The notes under the pieces: generated by a model
The model's input: only the letters and a program-made list of their open reading frames with translations
Database searches by the model: none
What the model was told of the DNA's origin: nothing
Assembly: GCF_038432375.1 (NCBI RefSeq)
Contig: NZ_JBCAUS010000003.1
Coordinates: forward strand, 248,001 to 312,000
Direction of reading: 5' to 3'
From: Methanococcoides sp. LMO-2
GTDB lineage: Archaea; Halobacteriota; Methanosarcinia; Methanosarcinales; Methanosarcinaceae
DNA: 64,000 bases
Shown: positions 63,232 through 64,000 of the stretch, piece by piece
Position numbering within the stretch: position 1 is the first letter of the stretch
Layout of the letters: each line of letters begins with the position of its first letter
Position numbers and translations under genes: made by a program

Positions 63232-64000
63232 TTACTCTTCGTGTTCCATCTTTTTGATAGATTCCATTTTGATGACGTTTCGTCGTTCCTCGCTCATCTG
63301 AGAGAGGTCCTTGCCCAGAAGACCGTATGCGTCAGACCTGCACTGGCGACAGTGTCTCATCTGCTGCACATAGGGTTCACAGAGAGCCTGGATTTCCTTG
63401 CGCTCCTCATTGGTAGGTGGTTCCATGTCAGCAAATTTCGCCTGGCAGATAAGAGGCATGATGTTCATGATGAATACACCGAGCTCGCGTACCTTCTTTG
63501 CAACCTCCACAATGTGGTCCCTGTTGATCGTCGGGATCAGCACAGTGTTGATCTTGACAACCATTCCGGCCTCCACTGCCATCTTGATGCCTTCCAACTG
63601 GTTCTTTATCAGGATCTCTGCAGCTTCCACGCCTGTATAGGATTTGCCCTTGTAAGCGATATGGTCCACGATCTGTGCCTGTATCTCAGGGTCAATAGCA
63701 TTAAGGGTCACAGTAAGTGTACTGACACCAACCCTAAGGAGGTCATCGATCCTGTCCGGAAGTGCCAGTCCATTTGTACTGAGACAAAGGGTCACGTCAG
63801 GAAACTCGTTCTTGATAAGCTCAAGGGCCTCAAAGGTCTCATCGTTAGCAAGAGGGTCACCTGGACCTGCTACTGCAACGACCTTGATGAATGGATAATC
63901 CTTGAGTACCTGCCTTGTTTTCTCGAGCGCCTCCTGAGGCGTCAGCACTTCACTTGTAACACCCGGACGACTTTCATTGACACAATCGAACTTACGGTCA
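63232..64000 (-). CDS. nifB: Nitrogenase cofactor maturation radical SAM enzyme NifB, partial
   Basis: The C-terminal ~255 residues are here; the frame continues past the right edge. The first residues seen, DRKFDCVNESRPGVTSEV, follow the radical SAM cluster site of NifB. Then come AVAGPGDPLANDETFEALEL, LCLSTNGLALPDRIDDLLRV, VTLNAIDPEIQAQIVDHIAY, VLIPTINRDHIVEVAKKV and the cysteine motif QMRHCRQCRSDAYGLLGKDL, which binds an accessory cluster. NifB makes the NifB-co core of nitrogenase cofactor. It lacks the C-terminal NifX-like domain, as in other methanogens. Confidence 0.94.
   Translation of the reverse strand, partial: DRKFDCVNESRPGVTSEVLTPQEALEKTRQVLKDYPFIKVVAVAGPGDPLANDETFEALELIKNEFPDVTLCLSTNGLALPDRIDDLLRVGVSTLTVTLNAIDPEIQAQIVDHIAYKGKSYTGVEAAEILIKNQLEGIKMAVEAGMVVKINTVLIPTINRDHIVEVAKKVRELGVFIMNIMPLICQAKFADMEPPTNEERKEIQALCEPYVQQMRHCRQCRSDAYGLLGKDLSQMSEERRNVIKMESIKKMEHEE

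Overview
The window comes from a methanogenic archaeon, most probably a cytochrome-containing member of the Methanosarcinaceae (Methanococcoides or Methanolobus-like). The reasons are the aha-type A1Ao ATP synthase operon ending in a small ahaG, the alternative (siroheme/Ahb) heme pathway, the archaeal cytochrome c maturation protein CcmE, archaeal CoA enzymes, topoisomerase VI, KEOPS subunits, methanogenesis marker protein 2, and archaeal TATA boxes (TTTATATA type) with GGAGGTGA-type ribosome sites. The species is an inference. No insertion sequence, CRISPR array, phage gene or rRNA was seen. There is one tRNA (Pro, anticodon TGG).

Layout. 1-9.6 kb: S-adenosylhomocysteine hydrolase (cut by the left edge) and 5'-deoxyadenosine/SAH deaminase, then three CoA genes (4-phosphopantoate-beta-alanine ligase, pantoate kinase, CoaBC) with an SPFH protein and an HD hydrolase between them. 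Divergently lies a run with a Vms1-like release factor, an unknown acidic protein and the RlmE rRNA methylase. 9.2-13.6 kb: DUF211 protein, PHP phosphoesterase, and a kae1-bud32-rdgB run ending in an orphan pilin-like gene. 14.0-17.4 kb: a tight three-gene operon of unknown role (membrane winged-helix regulator, anchored beta-domain protein, HEAT-repeat lipoprotein). 17.5-24 kb: topoisomerase VI A and B, a yeast-type cytosine deaminase, a U32 protein and small unknowns.

24-36 kb: pyrKD follow the heme genes hemC, hemL, hemB, hemA, met8, ahbB, ahbA and ahbD. Next, in the other direction, come a 42-codon ccmD, ccmE with the archaeal CxxxY heme motif, a long-chain prenyl diphosphate synthase and an unassigned radical SAM enzyme. 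Together these suggest supply of heme, cytochrome c and possibly the methanophenazine side chain for membrane electron transport. The ATP synthase operon ahaHIKECFABDG (36.3-44.7 kb) is immediately next to them.

44.9-53.3 kb is the most unusual part. It holds an ArlD/FlaD-like coiled-coil protein followed by seven secreted or membrane pilin-like proteins of at least four N-terminal types, the last two being a recent tandem duplication, closed by a perfect hairpin terminator. No ATPase or platform protein is present, so this looks like the structural part of an undescribed archaeal type IV pilus-like machine. 53.3-64 kb: DUF4013 membrane protein, MscS channel, a 1,032-residue MEDS/PAS/kinase/double-receiver protein, a ferritin-like protein, tRNA-Pro, chorismate lyase, DUF5611, a radical SAM protein, methanogenesis marker 2, and nifB cut by the right edge.
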